Of a stretch of 12,981 nt of DNA, positions 6,704-12,955 are shown piece after piece (within the stretch, counting starts at the first letter, position 1; every line of letters begins with the position of its first letter). Location: NCBI GenBank assembly GCA_902489855.1, contig CABUBS010000044.1, positions 1-12,981 of the forward strand. Reading direction: 5' to 3'. The notes under the pieces are model-generated. The model was not told the DNA's origin and ran no database searches. It saw only the letters and a list, made by a program, of their open reading frames with translations. A program made the position numbers and the translations under genes. Source of the stretch: an uncultured Collinsella sp. Its GTDB lineage: Bacteria > Actinomycetota > Coriobacteriia > Coriobacteriales > Coriobacteriaceae.

Positions 6704-8734
6704 CTACAGCTCGTTGGCCGCGTGATACGCCGTGCGAATGGCGCTCGCAATGTCGGCGGTGCGCTCACCCGAGCAGTCGCCCACGCAGGTCACGGGCACC
6801 GTCACGCCATCCAGGTCAAACGCGTTGGCCTTGGAGCCCACGGCCATCACCACGTAATCGCAGGCGATCTTCACCGGCTCCTCGGCGCCGTCCTCGGTGG
6901 TGCGAACAGCCTCCACGCCCTCGTCGGTAATGGCGGTCAGGCGGGTCTTAACATGCTGCTCCACGTTGTGCTCTGCAAAGTCGCTCATAATCAGCGGCAG
7001 AATGGTCTCGGACTCGCCCGCGGCAATCTTGTCGAGCATCTCCACGATCGCCACCTCGCAGCCGTGCTGCAGCAGGTACTCGGCAGTCTCGGTGCCCACC
7101 AGGCCGCCGCCAATGACGGCGACGCGGCCGCTGAGCTCCACCTTGCCGGCCAGCACGTCCCAGCTCGAGACGACCTTCTCCGAATCGGCACCCGGAACGG
7201 GGATGACCACGTCGTGTGCGCCCACGGCCACAATCGCAGCGTCGGCGGCGTTGAGGTCCTCAGCGGTAGCGGCATGGTTGAGCTCGACCTTCACGCCCAG
7301 GCCGGGCAGAATCTTCTCGTAGTACTCGACCGAGCGCATGATCTCGTCCTTGCGCGGAGGCGCGGCCGCCAGCACAATCTGGCCGCCCAGATGATCGCTC
7401 GCCTCGTAGACGGTCACGTCGTAGCCGCGCTTGGCCGCCACGCGCGCGGCCTCCAGACCGGCGATGCCGCCGCCCACCACGGCGATCTTCTTGTCGCCCT
7501 CGCCCGGCTTAATGGCGATGGTTGCCTCATCGCCGTTCTCGGCATTGAGCACGCACGAGATGTACTTGCGGTTTTGAATCGCATCGACGCAGCCCTTGTT
7601 GCAGTTGAGGCACTCGCGGATGGGCTCACCCGTGGCGGCCTTCAGCGCAATGTCGGGGTCGCACATGAGCGAGCGGCCATAGGCGATGATGTCGGCGGCG
7701 CCGTCTTCCAGAATCTTCTCGCCGGCCTCAACCGAGACAACGCGGCCGACGGTTGCCACCGGCACGGAGACCAGGGCCTTGACGCGCTCGGCCACGGGCA
7801 GCGTCCAGTTGTAGGGCATGGCGCCCATGGGCGGAATGGTGTCGCCCATGTTGCCGGTGTGGTTGGCCTGTGCGACCTGAATCATATCGATGCCCGTACC
7901 CTCGAGCAGCTTGGCGAACTCGCAGGCCTCGTCGGGCTGCAGGCCACCCTTGCCGCGCGGCGTGCCGTCGGGGTTCTCCATGATCACGGGGAGCTTGTAC
8001 TCCACCATCAGCTGCGGCGCGGCCTCCTTAATGGCGGCGACGACCTCCAGCGCGTAGCGAACGCGGTTCTCGAACGAACCACCGTACTCGTCGGTGCGCT
8101 GGTTGAGGATGGCCGAGCACAGCGAACCCACCAGGCGGTCGCCGTGGACCTCGATAGCGTCGATCCCGGCCTGCTGTGCGCGAGCGGCCGAGGCAGCGAT
8201 GGCCTCCTTGATCTGGGTGAGCTGCTCTACGCTCGCCTCGTTCACAAAGTGCTGCATGTCGTGATGCAGCTTGGCGTAGGCCTGGTTGCGGATCTCGTTG
8301 GACTCGGCCATCTTGGCGGCAAAGGTCTCCTCGTCGCCGGCGGCCTTGGCCTCCTGCGCGGCCTTGGCGGCGGCCATGGATCCCATGACCATGCGGCCGA
8401 CGCCGGGCACGTCGTACTCGGGGTGGAACAGCTGCAGCGCGACCTTGGCGCCGTGCTTGTGGACGGCATCGGCCAGGGCCTTAAACGTGGGGATTTGGGC
8501 GTCGGTCGCCAGCTTGGGCGTGGGGCTTGCGGTCATGACGGGAGCGACGTCGCCGATGACGATGTAGCTCACGCCGCCACGGGCCAAGCGCTCGTAAAAA
8601 GCCAGGCTGCGCTCGCCGATGGAACCGTCACGCTCCTCGTAGCCGGTGGTCAGCGGCGGAAACATAATGCGGTTCTTGAGCTCAAGGGGGCCAACCGTAA
8701 TGGGCTGGAGCAGCTTGGATGCAGGTGTGGTCAT
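6704..8734 (-). CDS. NADH:flavin oxidoreductase, FadH/BaiCD-like (OYE barrel + 4Fe-4S + FAD/NAD(P) domain)
   Basis: This 676-residue enzyme belongs to the 2,4-dienoyl-CoA reductase/enoate reductase branch of the old yellow enzymes. Residues ~1-365 form the FMN TIM barrel (LLQPITVGPLELKNRI at the start; LNQRTDEYGGSFENRVRYAL near 210-229; YGRSLMCDP near 352-360). A 4Fe-4S motif C375-x2-C378-x3-C382-x11-C394 follows. Then come a FAD-type GGGIAG dinucleotide motif near 421-426 and a second GGGLVG near 542-547 for NAD(P)H. The usual active-site segment H-x-GYL is replaced by HGDRLVGSLCS, so the tyrosine proton donor known from FadH is missing. A charged helical insertion sits at ~118-170. The natural substrate cannot be read from sequence. 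No regulator or transporter is adjacent, and it looks monocistronic. The first ATG (8740) is too close to the ribosome site, so 8734 is preferred. Confidence 0.9.
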   Translation of the reverse strand: MTTPASKLLQPITVGPLELKNRIMFPPLTTGYEERDGSIGERSLAFYERLARGGVSYIVIGDVAPVMTASPTPKLATDAQIPTFKALADAVHKHGAKVALQLFHPEYDVPGVGRMVMGSMAAAKAAQEAKAAGDEETFAAKMAESNEIRNQAYAKLHHDMQHFVNEASVEQLTQIKEAIAASAARAQQAGIDAIEVHGDRLVGSLCSAILNQRTDEYGGSFENRVRYALEVVAAIKEAAPQLMVEYKLPVIMENPDGTPRGKGGLQPDEACEFAKLLEGTGIDMIQVAQANHTGNMGDTIPPMGAMPYNWTLPVAERVKALVSVPVATVGRVVSVEAGEKILEDGAADIIAYGRSLMCDPDIALKAATGEPIRECLNCNKGCVDAIQNRKYISCVLNAENGDEATIAIKPGEGDKKIAVVGGGIAGLEAARVAAKRGYDVTVYEASDHLGGQIVLAAAPPRKDEIMRSVEYYEKILPGLGVKVELNHAATAEDLNAADAAIVAVGAHDVVIPVPGADSEKVVSSWDVLAGKVELSGRVAVIGGGLVGTETAEYLLQHGCEVAIVEMLDKIAAGESETILPLIMSDFAEHNVEQHVKTRLTAITDEGVEAVRTTEDGAEEPVKIACDYVVMAVGSKANAFDLDGVTVPVTCVGDCSGERTADIASAIRTAYHAANEL

Positions 8735-8740
8735 GGACAT

Positions 8741-8748
8741 TCCTCTCT
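8741..8748 (-). promoter_or_regulatory. Shine-Dalgarno that decides the reductase start
   Basis: The minus strand reads AGAGAGGA immediately followed by ATG-TCC-ATG. Spacing is zero to the first ATG (8740) and 6 nt to the second (8734), so the second ATG is the better start. Confidence 0.65.
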
Positions 8749-8881
8749 TGTAGGCGCGGCGGCGATGATGCCGCGTAGTTATCTAGAGGATATGGCATGG
8801 GAATACAGCAGCGCAACGGAAATCGGCGGACAGCAGGTAGCGGCAGGTGGATGGGGATGGGCGGGGCGGCCCGTCGGTTTA

Positions 8882-9178
8882 TCTCAATCTGTAACAGTTA
8901 CGCGACAAAACCGGGTCTTACTGTTACAGATCGAGACATTCCTCTCGGCCCATCCTCAACAATCTAGATCTGTAACAGCTAGGCCCACTTTTGACCCCTA
9001 CCTGTTACAGATCGAGACAAACCAAACCCGCCTGCTAGAAAATCTCAATCTGTAACGGTTACTCGGCAAAAACCGTCCCTCGTGTTACAGATTTAGACAA
9101 ACACGACCAAGCCCACCGGTATATCTCGATCTGTAACACCTAGCCGCCCAAATCGGGTCTAGATGTTACAGATCGAGA
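8882..9178. repeat. Array of four tandem imperfect palindromes, 80-81 bp period
   Basis: Four copies of a palindromic unit lie at 8882-8936, 8963-9017, 9043-9097 and 9124-9178. The half-site consensus is TCTCRATCTGTAACA and its inverse. Starts of the ATCTGTAAC core are 8887, 8968, 9048 and 9129 (steps 81, 80, 81), and each core is 45 bp from end to end. The arms reach 20 bp with one mismatch in the fourth unit. The 27-bp centre is related in all copies around a CAAAA core; by eye the second unit matches better when inverted. Spacers of 25-26 bp are unrelated and A/C-rich. No ORF with coding character covers the array. It lies between the reductase 5' end and the tRNA terminator. Its role is unknown. 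Candidates are a protein-binding array, a REP/BIME-like element or structured RNA. Confidence 0.9.
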
Positions 9179-9228
9179 TTTTGTTTGAGAGGCCGAGAAT
9201 TGGACCGAAAACACGGTCCCGAAATAAC

Positions 9229-9258
9229 AAAAAAGCTCGCCGGCTAGGCCGACGAGCT
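9229..9258 (-). terminator. Intrinsic terminator of the tRNA-fMet gene
   Basis: Read on the minus strand, the stem AGCTCGTCGGC/GCCGGCGAGCT (11 bp, one G-U pair, 3-nt loop) is followed by TTTTTTG. It starts 10 nt after the CCA end of the tRNA. Confidence 0.9.
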
Positions 9259-9267
9259 GCAAGTTCT

Positions 9268-9344
9268 TGGTCGCGGGGGCAGGATTTGAACCTACGACCT
9301 CCGGGTTATGAGCCCGGCGAGCTACCAGACTGCTCCACCCCGCA
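9268..9344 (-). tRNA. Initiator tRNA-fMet (CAT anticodon)
   Basis: The minus strand folds into a complete 77-nt cloverleaf with encoded CCA. The D stem is GAGC/GCTC, the anticodon loop is CTCATAA, the T stem is GTAGG/CCTGC and the T loop is TTCAAAT. Three consecutive G-C pairs (GGG/CCC) close the anticodon stem, and the D stem has A11-T24; both mark bacterial initiators rather than elongator Met tRNAs. Position 1 is T and position 72 is G, giving a weak U1-G72 instead of the common C1-A72 mismatch. That still leaves the acceptor end poorly paired, as initiators need for formylation. It stands alone with its own promoter and terminator. Confidence 0.96.
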
Positions 9345-9375
9345 ATGTCTGGGCGCCTCATGTGCGCAAGAAAGA

Positions 9376-9404
9376 ATATTACGCGGGAGTTCGGTAAACG
9401 GCAA
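9376..9404 (-). promoter_or_regulatory. Promoter of tRNA-fMet
   Basis: On the minus strand TTGCCG (9399-9404), a 17-bp spacer and TATAAT-like TAATAT (9376-9381) form a well-matched housekeeping promoter. Transcription would begin about 25 nt before the mature tRNA 5' end at 9344. Confidence 0.7.
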
Positions 9405-9480
9405 GGAAAATCTCGTAGAGCATAATTCCTTCATATTTAAAACCCCTCAGCCCCTATCACCGTAAACGAATCGCGGCCGA

Positions 9481-9505
9481 GCGCCGTCGACGGCGCGTAT
9501 ACAAT
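9481..9505 (+). promoter_or_regulatory. Candidate coaX promoter with 16-bp perfect palindrome
   Basis: A -10-like TACAAT (9500-9505, within TATACAAT) lies 36 bp before the coaX ATG. No good -35 is present at the expected distance. Instead a perfect palindrome GCGCCGTCGACGGCGC (9481-9496) fills the spacer region, where an operator could act by steric block. The -10 call is moderate; the operator role is inference. Confidence 0.45.
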
Positions 9506-9531
9506 GGTGCGCGTCCTTTTATGCCAACACT

Positions 9532-9536
9532 GGGAG
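9532..9536 (+). promoter_or_regulatory. Shine-Dalgarno that fixes the coaX start
   Basis: GGGAG is followed after 5 nt (TAGAC) by ATG at 9542. The in-frame ATG at 9521 has no ribosome site and would add seven residues ahead of the conserved MLLAIDMGNT start, so 9542 is chosen. Confidence 0.75.
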
Positions 9537-9541
9537 TAGAC

Positions 9542-10315
9542 ATGCTGCTCGCTATCGATATGGGAAACACGCAGACGGCCATGGGCCTGTTTGACGGAGA
9601 CGAGCTGGTGCAGTCGTGGCGCATGCCCACCGACCGCTCTTATACCGCCGACGAGATCCATGTGCGCCTGATGGGTTTCTTTAAGATGTACGGCCTTTCG
9701 CTCGACGCGGTCGACGCGATCGCCTTTGCGGGCGTGGTGCCGCAGCTCTCGCGCGAATGGCACGCCGTGGCCGACCGCATTGCCGCAGACGCCATCGTCA
9801 TTGGGCCGCAGACGGCCGCGGTGACCAAGCTGCGCGCGGCGCGTCCCCAAGCCGTAGGCGCCGATCGCGTCGCCAACGCCGTTGCAGCCGAAACTTTCTA
9901 CGGCGCGCCGGCAATCGTGGTGGACTTTGGCACCGCGACCAATATCGACGTCATCGATGAGGACGGTTATTACATTGGCGGAGCGATCGCGCCGGGCATC
10001 CGCATTTCGATGGACGCGCTTGCCGCCCGTGCCGCCAAGCTCGCCAGCGTGCCGCTCGAGGCGCCCGAGCACGCCATCGGCCGCGATACCGAGGAGTGCA
10101 TCAAGGTGGGCGCCGTAACGGGCGCCGCCGCCATGGCTGAGGGCCTGGTCGCGCGCATGAAGCGCGAGCTGGGCCGCGAGGATGCCACCGTTATCGCCAC
10201 GGGCGGTCTCGCCAGCATCGTCGCCGATTCGACCGATGCCTTCGACGTGGTCGACGGACAGCTCACCATCAAGGGTATCTGCGAAATCTACCGCCGCATG
10301 CAAGAGCTGGGATAG
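9542..10315 (+). CDS. coaX: Type III pantothenate kinase CoaX
   Basis: CoaX phosphorylates pantothenate with ATP, the first step of coenzyme A synthesis, in the cytoplasm. The 257-residue length is normal for the family. The ASKHA-type phosphate motif DMGNT is at 6-10. The substrate-binding GADR is at 106-109, with the conserved ANAVAA following. DFGTATNIDV is at 128-137 and GGAIAPG at 146-152. A position that is often Thr in other CoaX proteins (DFGTATT) is Asn here, a mild variation. Type III enzymes are not feedback-inhibited by CoA and commonly need a monovalent cation. The gene is a single plus-strand unit, divergent from the tRNA gene and convergent with the folate/BirA-like pair. No dedicated terminator follows immediately; the symmetrical hairpin at 10443-10474 may serve. 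Confidence 0.95.
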   Translation: MLLAIDMGNTQTAMGLFDGDELVQSWRMPTDRSYTADEIHVRLMGFFKMYGLSLDAVDAIAFAGVVPQLSREWHAVADRIAADAIVIGPQTAAVTKLRAARPQAVGADRVANAVAAETFYGAPAIVVDFGTATNIDVIDEDGYYIGGAIAPGIRISMDALAARAAKLASVPLEAPEHAIGRDTEECIKVGAVTGAAAMAEGLVARMKRELGREDATVIATGGLASIVADSTDAFDVVDGQLTIKGICEIYRRMQELG

Positions 10316-10372
10316 AGCAGGAGCTTAAGTCAAGCACGCCCGATGCCACAGTCCCCGCAAATGCTCGCCAAG

Positions 10373-10415
10373 CCTATTCCTCAAAATCGAAAAATTTTCA
10401 GTTTTGAGGAATAGG
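10373..10415. repeat. Long hairpin: 14-bp perfect inverted repeat
   Basis: CCTATTCCTCAAAA (10373-10386) and its exact complement TTTTGAGGAATAGG (10402-10415) flank a 15-bp AT-rich centre that can pair further (GAA/TTC). It is markedly more AT-rich than its surroundings and lies 57 bp past coaX. There is no U-run directly after either arm, so it is not a standard terminator. It could be a small mobile palindromic element, a processing site or a barrier between convergent transcripts. Confidence 0.75.
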
Positions 10416-10442
10416 TCCGAGGTGCTACCCCGCAGTCACGCA

Positions 10443-10474
10443 AAGCCCTCCCCGGCACAGGCCGAAGAGGGCTT
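10443..10474. terminator. Symmetrical terminator-like hairpin between convergent genes
   Basis: AAGCCCTC (10443-10450) pairs perfectly with GAGGGCTT (10467-10474), and an inner CGGC/GCCG stem stabilises the loop. It lies 38 bp beyond the minus-strand stop at 10512. The U-tracts are short on both sides (CTTTG on the minus strand), so the strength is moderate. It may serve both the BirA-like gene and coaX. Confidence 0.6.
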
Positions 10475-10511
10475 CGTTGTCATCGTTATCTTTGAGCGCG
10501 GGCGCCTCGCG

Positions 10512-11213
10512 TTACAGTCCGCGAATGCGCACGGCCTCGGGCGGAAACTCTTGCTCGCCAGCGTCGGTCTTAATGGTCGCGCGACCCCAGATGTCCAGGC
10601 CCGCAAACACACCGACCGCAAGCGGCAAGCCGTTGGGCGACACCGCCGCAACTTGGCGGCCCAGCAGCGGCACCATGTCGAAGTACTCGCCCAACACGGG
10701 GGCCAGCGGACCGGCAGCGCCCTGCGGCGTGTTGGCAACAACCGCCCAGGTGTCCACACGGGTCAGCACGGCGGCGGCCAACTCCTCGACCAGCGCTTCG
10801 TCAGCCACGTCCACACCAAGCTCGCTCAGCGCCGAACGCTCAATATCCACCGTCACGGCACCGAACATGCCTGCGGCACCGGCGCCACCGTTGACGGAGA
10901 CGCGTGCAAACGACGTCTCAAACGCAGGCGCACCGCACACGATATCGCTCGGCCACTGGATACCCACCTTACCGGCAAGGCCCAACCCCGGCGTCGAAGC
11001 CGTGCCCACGAGCGCGTCCATCATGCCCATCGCGGCCACAAACGGCAGGCCGTGGAAGGCATGCATGTTCACATCCGGGCGCACGACCAGCGAAAACGTC
11101 AACGACGCCTCGCCCGCGCTCCAAGCGCACCAGCCCGCGGACGCACCCTCGCGGCCCGCGTCACGCGCGGCGTCAAGCTCGGTACCGGCGGCAACAGCAT
11201 TCATCTCGATCAT
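10512..11213 (-). CDS. Biotin-protein-ligase-like protein, apparently degenerate
   Basis: This 233-residue protein resembles the catalytic and C-terminal parts of biotin-protein ligase. Residues 36-46 (ASLTFSLVVRP) match the strand after the active-site loop. The helix at 56-69 and KVGIQWPSDI (82-91) correspond to KWPND of BirA, and residues 184-233 (LLGRQVAAVSPNG...) match the small C-terminal BPL domain. However, the GRGRxGR biotinyl-AMP loop is absent: the segment before residue 36 reads GWCAWSAGE. The KxAGIL region with the catalytic lysine is replaced by SFARVSV. No N-terminal DNA-binding domain is present. Its ATG directly abuts the stop of folPK (TAGATG), indicating translational coupling. 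It may be an inactive paralogue, a ligase for another acyl group, or a regulatory partner. The family call is moderate and the function is unknown. Confidence 0.6.
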   Translation of the reverse strand: MIEMNAVAAGTELDAARDAGREGASAGWCAWSAGEASLTFSLVVRPDVNMHAFHGLPFVAAMGMMDALVGTASTPGLGLAGKVGIQWPSDIVCGAPAFETSFARVSVNGGAGAAGMFGAVTVDIERSALSELGVDVADEALVEELAAAVLTRVDTWAVVANTPQGAAGPLAPVLGEYFDMVPLLGRQVAAVSPNGLPLAVGVFAGLDIWGRATIKTDAGEQEFPPEAVRIRGL

Positions 11214-12905
11214 CTACATACGCCCCAATTCGCCCACGATATGGCCCACGCGGTCCTCGGGCTCCTTGACCTCGACGCCGTTGTAGCGGAAGAACCGCGC
11301 CGGGTCGTGCATCAAGTCCTCAAGCGGCACCAGCACAAAATCGCGCTCGCCGATCAGTGGATGCGGCAGGCGCAGCTTTTTGCCGCCGTGGGTCTCGCCG
11401 TCCATCCACAGCAGGTCCAGGTCGATGGTGCGCGGACCGTTGGCCTTGGCCTTTTTGGAGCGGTCGCGCCCCAGCTCGGCCTCGATCTTCATGAGCTCGT
11501 CGAGCAGCACCAACGGCGCCAGCTCGGTCTTGATCTCGATGACGGCGTTGGCAAACGCGTCCTGGCGCGTCTCGTAGGCAGGCTCGCTCTCGTAGATCTT
11601 GGAGGAGTTGGACACGCAGGTGAGTGGAATCTCGGCGATCATCTCGCGTGCGGCGCGGATGTTGTCGCAGCGATGCCCCAGGTTGGAGCCCACGGCCACA
11701 AACGCGCGGCGCGGCTGTGGCTTGGCAACCGCCCAGTAGCCGTTCAGGAACTGCGCAAAACCCGCGGCGTCGTGCACGCGCACGATGTTGGCACCGGCCT
11801 GGATGGCGCCCAGGCACACGCCAAACGTAGCGGCATCGCGCTCGGCGGCCTCGGTCACGCCCGAGACGGCGCCCACAAAGCGCTTGCGCGACACGGCGCA
11901 CATGAGCGGATAGCCCAGTGACGCCATCTTGGCAGTCTCGCGCTGGATGACGATGTCTTCGTTAGCCGACTTACCAAAGCCCGGGCCAGGATCGATGCAG
12001 ATGCGGTCGCGCGACACGCCGGCATGGATGAGCGTGCGGGCCTGGTCGGACAGAAAGCCCATAACGCGGCGCATGATGGGCGCCGAATCGGGCAGGGTGA
12101 AGCGGCGGAGCTGCGAGGTGGGCACGTAGGCTTCCTCGCGGCGGGCGCTGCGGCGCATCATGGCGGCCAGGCGGTCATTGGACTCCGATGCGGCCTCGGT
12201 GGCTGCGGGCGCGGCCTCGGGCGCGGGCGCGACGGTCTCGGCGGCAGTAGCCTGCTCGGCGGCCGGCGTCTCCTGCTCGCTTGAAGGCTCGGACGTGGGC
12301 TCCGGTTCGCCAAACGGCAACGAGGGCTGCACCACGCCGCCCGGAGCCGGCTTCTCGGCCTCACGCGCGGCCTCGGCAGCCGCCTCGCGCGCCTTCTCGG
12401 CAACAAACGCCGCTGCCGAGGTATCGAGCTGCACCGTTGCGTGCGTGCGCGCGGGCGCGGCGACCTCGCCGGCATGCATCACGATGACGCCGCAGGTGCT
12501 CGTCTTAACAAACTCGACCATCTTGGAGTCGGTGAAGCCGGTCACGTCGTTGACGATCGAGGCGCCGCAGCGCACGGCCGCCTTGGCAACCGCCACGTGA
12601 CGCGTGTCGATCGAGACGATGGCGCCCTCCTTGGCCAGCGCGCGCACCACGGGCAGCACGCGGCGAGCCTCCTCGTCGGGATTGACCGGGGTAAAGCCGG
12701 GGCGCGTAGACTCGCCGCCCACGTCGATGATGTCGGCGCCGGCGTCGAGCATCGCCAGGCCATACTCGATGGCGGCATCCGGGTCGAAGTGCTCCCCGCC
12801 GTCGCTAAACGAATCGGGCGTCACGTTGAGGACGCCCATGATGCGCGGACGGTCAAAGCTGAGCTCATACTTTCCGCACCGCCATGTCTTGCTGTCGTTC
12901 GCCAT
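11214..12905 (-). CDS. folP-folK: Bifunctional dihydropteroate synthase - HPPK (FolP-FolK fusion)
   Basis: This 563-residue protein joins two consecutive folate enzymes in reverse order of reaction. The N-terminal DHPS condenses the pterin pyrophosphate with p-aminobenzoate, and the C-terminal HPPK (~400-530) makes that pyrophosphate. DHPS motifs, numbered from this start, are LNVTPDSFSDGG (26-37), DVGGESTRPG (61-70), D100 in SIDT, ND (119-120), VMH (142-144), DPGPGFGKS (306-314), K341 in SRKRF, and R376/H378 in RVHD. HPPK shows AVGSNLG (404-410) and GPRTIDLDL (490-498) with both metal-binding aspartates. An Ala/Glu/Pro-rich insertion of ~125 residues (~146-275) interrupts the DHPS barrel. 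AGGAGG at 12912-12917 sits 6 nt before ATG 12905 and touches the ATG at 12911, so 12905 is the start. Sulfonamides target this domain. Confidence 0.95.
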   Translation of the reverse strand: MANDSKTWRCGKYELSFDRPRIMGVLNVTPDSFSDGGEHFDPDAAIEYGLAMLDAGADIIDVGGESTRPGFTPVNPDEEARRVLPVVRALAKEGAIVSIDTRHVAVAKAAVRCGASIVNDVTGFTDSKMVEFVKTSTCGVIVMHAGEVAAPARTHATVQLDTSAAAFVAEKAREAAAEAAREAEKPAPGGVVQPSLPFGEPEPTSEPSSEQETPAAEQATAAETVAPAPEAAPAATEAASESNDRLAAMMRRSARREEAYVPTSQLRRFTLPDSAPIMRRVMGFLSDQARTLIHAGVSRDRICIDPGPGFGKSANEDIVIQRETAKMASLGYPLMCAVSRKRFVGAVSGVTEAAERDAATFGVCLGAIQAGANIVRVHDAAGFAQFLNGYWAVAKPQPRRAFVAVGSNLGHRCDNIRAAREMIAEIPLTCVSNSSKIYESEPAYETRQDAFANAVIEIKTELAPLVLLDELMKIEAELGRDRSKKAKANGPRTIDLDLLWMDGETHGGKKLRLPHPLIGERDFVLVPLEDLMHDPARFFRYNGVEVKEPEDRVGHIVGELGRM

Positions 12906-12911
12906 GAACAT

Positions 12912-12917
12912 CCTCCT
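12912..12917 (-). promoter_or_regulatory. Shine-Dalgarno that decides the folP-folK start
   Basis: AGGAGG on the minus strand is followed directly by ATGTTCATG. Zero spacing excludes the first ATG (12911) and 6-nt spacing supports the second (12905), giving a protein that begins MANDSKTW. Confidence 0.8.
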
Positions 12918-12927
12918 AAAATGCCCA

Positions 12928-12955
12928 CGCCGCCGAGCTTGGGGAGCTGGCGGCG
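12928..12955. other. GC-rich hairpin upstream of folP-folK
   Basis: CGCCGCCGAGCT (12928-12939) pairs with AGCTGGCGGCG (12945-12955), 11 pairs with one bulged G. On the minus strand it ends about 10 nt before the ribosome site and is followed by TGGGCATTTTA. It could be the terminator of an unseen upstream gene or a leader structure affecting folP-folK. The window edge prevents a decision. Confidence 0.45.

Noticed and set aside
6722..9055. Long plus-strand ORF of 777 codons over the reductase gene
   Set aside because: Antisense shadow in GC-rich DNA: it is His/Leu/Gly/Ala-rich without domains, and the minus strand has a full enzyme with all motifs.
8882..9178. CRISPR array
   Set aside because: The repeats are imperfect, palindromic and ~55 bp with only 25-26 bp between them, differ between copies, one is inverted, and no cas genes are present.
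9140..9361. Minus-strand ORF containing RRAHNPEVVGSNPAPATK
   Set aside because: It is a translation through the tRNA and its terminator, another recurrent tRNA-derived false protein.
9163..9465. Plus-strand ORF containing SRGQDLNLRPPGYEPGELPDCS
   Set aside because: It is the antisense reading of the tRNA-fMet gene, a well-known source of spurious protein annotations.
9521..9541. Upstream ATG for coaX
   Set aside because: No ribosome site precedes it, and the family begins at the MLLAIDMGNT methionine, which has GGGAG 5 nt upstream.
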